Translations under genes and position numbers: made by a program
Part shown: positions 5,507 to 6,633 of the stretch, piece after piece
How the letters are laid out: each line of letters begins with the position of its first letter
How positions within the stretch are numbered: position 1 is the stretch's first letter
The notes under the pieces: model-generated
What the model was told of the DNA's origin: nothing
What the model saw: the letters and a program-made list of their open reading frames with translations, nothing else
Databases searched by the model: none
NCBI GenBank assembly: GCA_023428515.1
Contig: JAEYXI010000138.1
Location: forward strand, 1 to 6,633
Source of the DNA: Pseudomonadota bacterium
GTDB lineage: Bacteria; Pseudomonadota; Alphaproteobacteria; Rhizobiales; Rhizobiaceae
Direction of reading: 5' to 3'
Length of the DNA: 6,633 bases

Positions 5507-6517
5507 TCAGGCAAGCGTCTTGGCGAAAGCCGCGGTGACGTCGGCCATGCGGTTGGAGAAGCCCCACTCGTTGTCGTACCAGCCCAGGATGTTGACGAAG
5601 TTGCCATCCATCACCTTCGTCTGGTCGAGCAGTATGGTGGCCGAATGCGGGTCGTGGTTGAGGTCGGACGACACCAGCGGATCGTTGGTGAAGGTCATCA
5701 CGCCCTTGAGCTTGCCGTTGGATGCGGCGATCAGCGCATCGTTGACCTCCTGCACCGTCGTGGAGCGCTTGGCGACGAACTTAAGGTCGACCAGCGAAAC
5801 GTTCGGGGTCGGCACGCGGATCGAGATGCCGTCGAGCTTGCCCTTGAGTTCGGGCATGACTAGACCGATCGCCTTCGCCGCACCTGTCGAGGTCGGGATC
5901 TGCGACAGCGCCGCGGCGCGAGCGCGGTAGAGATCCTTGTGCATCGTGTCGAGCGTCGGCTGGTCGCCCGTATAGGAGTGGATGGTGGTCATCATCCCCT
6001 TTTCGATGCCGACCGCCTCGTGCAGCACGGCGGCGAGCGGCGCCAGGCAGTTGGTGGTGCAGGAGGCGTTGGAGATGACGATGTGGTCCTTGGTCAGCTG
6101 GTCGTGGTTGACCCCGTAGACCACCGTGAAATCGGCCCCGTCGGACGGCGCGGACACGATGACGCGCTTGGCGCCGGCCGCCAGATGCGCGGCCGCCTTG
6201 TCGCGCGCCGTGAAGATGCCGGTGCATTCGAGCGCGATGTCGACGCCGAGATCCTTCCAAGGCAGCTGCGACGGGTCCTTCCCCGCGAGAACCTTGAACT
6301 TCTCGCGGCCGACATTGATCATGTCGCCCTCGACCTTGACCTCGTGCGGGAACTTGCCGTGCACGCTGTCGAAGCGCAGCAGATGGGCGTTGGTCTCGAC
6401 CGGTCCGAGGTCGTTGACGGCGACGACGTCGATGTCCTTGCGGCCGGACTCATAGATGGCGCGCACGATGTTGCGGCCGATCCGGCCAAATCCGTTGATG
6501 GCAACTCTGACGGTCAT
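5507..6517 (-). CDS. gap: Type I glyceraldehyde-3-phosphate dehydrogenase
   Basis: Cytosolic tetrameric enzyme that oxidises and phosphorylates glyceraldehyde-3-phosphate to 1,3-bisphosphoglycerate using NAD(P)+, and reverses this in gluconeogenesis. It is full length at 336 residues. The nucleotide-binding motif [10 protein letters not shown] spans 6-15. Asp36, in VNDLG, is the acidic residue that normally selects NAD. The catalytic motif SNASCTTNC (149-157) holds nucleophile Cys153, with partner His180 in TTIHSYTGD. Phosphate-site TSTGAAKA spans 209-216, Arg234 lies in ISIRVPTPN, and the C-terminal [10 protein letters not shown] spans 314-323. The Leu-Pro pair of classical NAD-only enzymes before HKDL is Thr191-Met192 here, so cofactor use may be less strict. 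ATG at 6517 follows GAGGAG (complement of 6524-6529) with 6 nt spacing. Its product feeds pgk, which is on the same strand but about 4.4 kb away. Confidence 0.98.
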   Translation of the reverse strand: MTVRVAINGFGRIGRNIVRAIYESGRKDIDVVAVNDLGPVETNAHLLRFDSVHGKFPHEVKVEGDMINVGREKFKVLAGKDPSQLPWKDLGVDIALECTGIFTARDKAAAHLAAGAKRVIVSAPSDGADFTVVYGVNHDQLTKDHIVISNASCTTNCLAPLAAVLHEAVGIEKGMMTTIHSYTGDQPTLDTMHKDLYRARAAALSQIPTSTGAAKAIGLVMPELKGKLDGISIRVPTPNVSLVDLKFVAKRSTTVQEVNDALIAASNGKLKGVMTFTNDPLVSSDLNHDPHSATILLDQTKVMDGNFVNILGWYDNEWGFSNRMADVTAAFAKTLA

Positions 6518-6548
6518 GAAGCTCTCCTCGATGGCGGGCGGCGGCGAT

Positions 6549-6564
6549 GCCGCTCCATAGCGGC
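6549..6564. repeat. Perfect inverted repeat in the gap leader region
   Basis: GCCGCT (6549-6554) and AGCGGC (6559-6564) form a perfect 6-bp stem with a 4-nt loop, beginning 32 nt upstream of the gap start codon. It could be a leader hairpin or an operator. A CTTGAA -35-like element lies just upstream on the minus strand (about 6569-6579), but no well-spaced -10 is evident, so I do not call a promoter. The rest of 6518-6633 shows no supported gene. Confidence 0.3.
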
Positions 6565-6633
6565 GCCCGGTTCAAGAATCCAGTCGCCGCCGGGATTTCA
6601 GGGACGCGGCTTTGCCGGCTGCAAGTCGGGGGT

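Noticed and set aside
6598..6633. Short minus-strand frame entering from the right edge and ending in TGA, possibly the end of an upstream gene
   Set aside because: Only 11 codons are visible (TPDLQPAKPRP) and match nothing I recognise. An open run this short is expected by chance.

Overview
The window is high-GC bacterial chromosome. Protein families, gene order and codon use suggest an alphaproteobacterium of the Hyphomicrobiales (rhizobial, Mesorhizobium-like) type. That placement is an inference from recognition; no database search was run. All six genes are recognisable, the region is densely coded, and no gene-free stretch exceeds about 170 bases. I see no mobile elements, CRISPR arrays, tRNA or rRNA.

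Layout from left to right: phosphoglycerate kinase (pgk, minus strand, 3' end cut by the window edge at base 1); a CvrA/NhaP2-type potassium/proton antiporter (minus); a bestrophin-family ion channel (minus); a small HxlR-family regulator (minus, GTG start); a glutathione S-transferase (plus, TTG start) divergent from the regulator; a strong hairpin terminator between convergent genes; and type I glyceraldehyde-3-phosphate dehydrogenase (gap, minus) with its leader.

Two themes are interleaved. The outer genes, gap and pgk, catalyse consecutive steps of glycolysis/gluconeogenesis and point the same way. The block between them, about 4.4 kb, holds a regulator/detoxification pair (HxlR and GST) and two membrane ion-transport proteins (bestrophin and K+/H+ antiporter). 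The HxlR-GST promoter region is 114 bp long and contains a run of inverted repeats, one of which resembles an HxlR-type TTAC/GTAA operator. The HxlR protein has one cysteine, placed where redox- or electrophile-sensing HxlR proteins carry theirs. A stress-response role for the block is a reasonable hypothesis, not something the sequence proves.

Nothing here is a clearly new system. The points most worth a second look are the regulatory DNA between HxlR and GST, the grouping of a GST with two cation-transport proteins, and the splitting of gap from pgk by this block.
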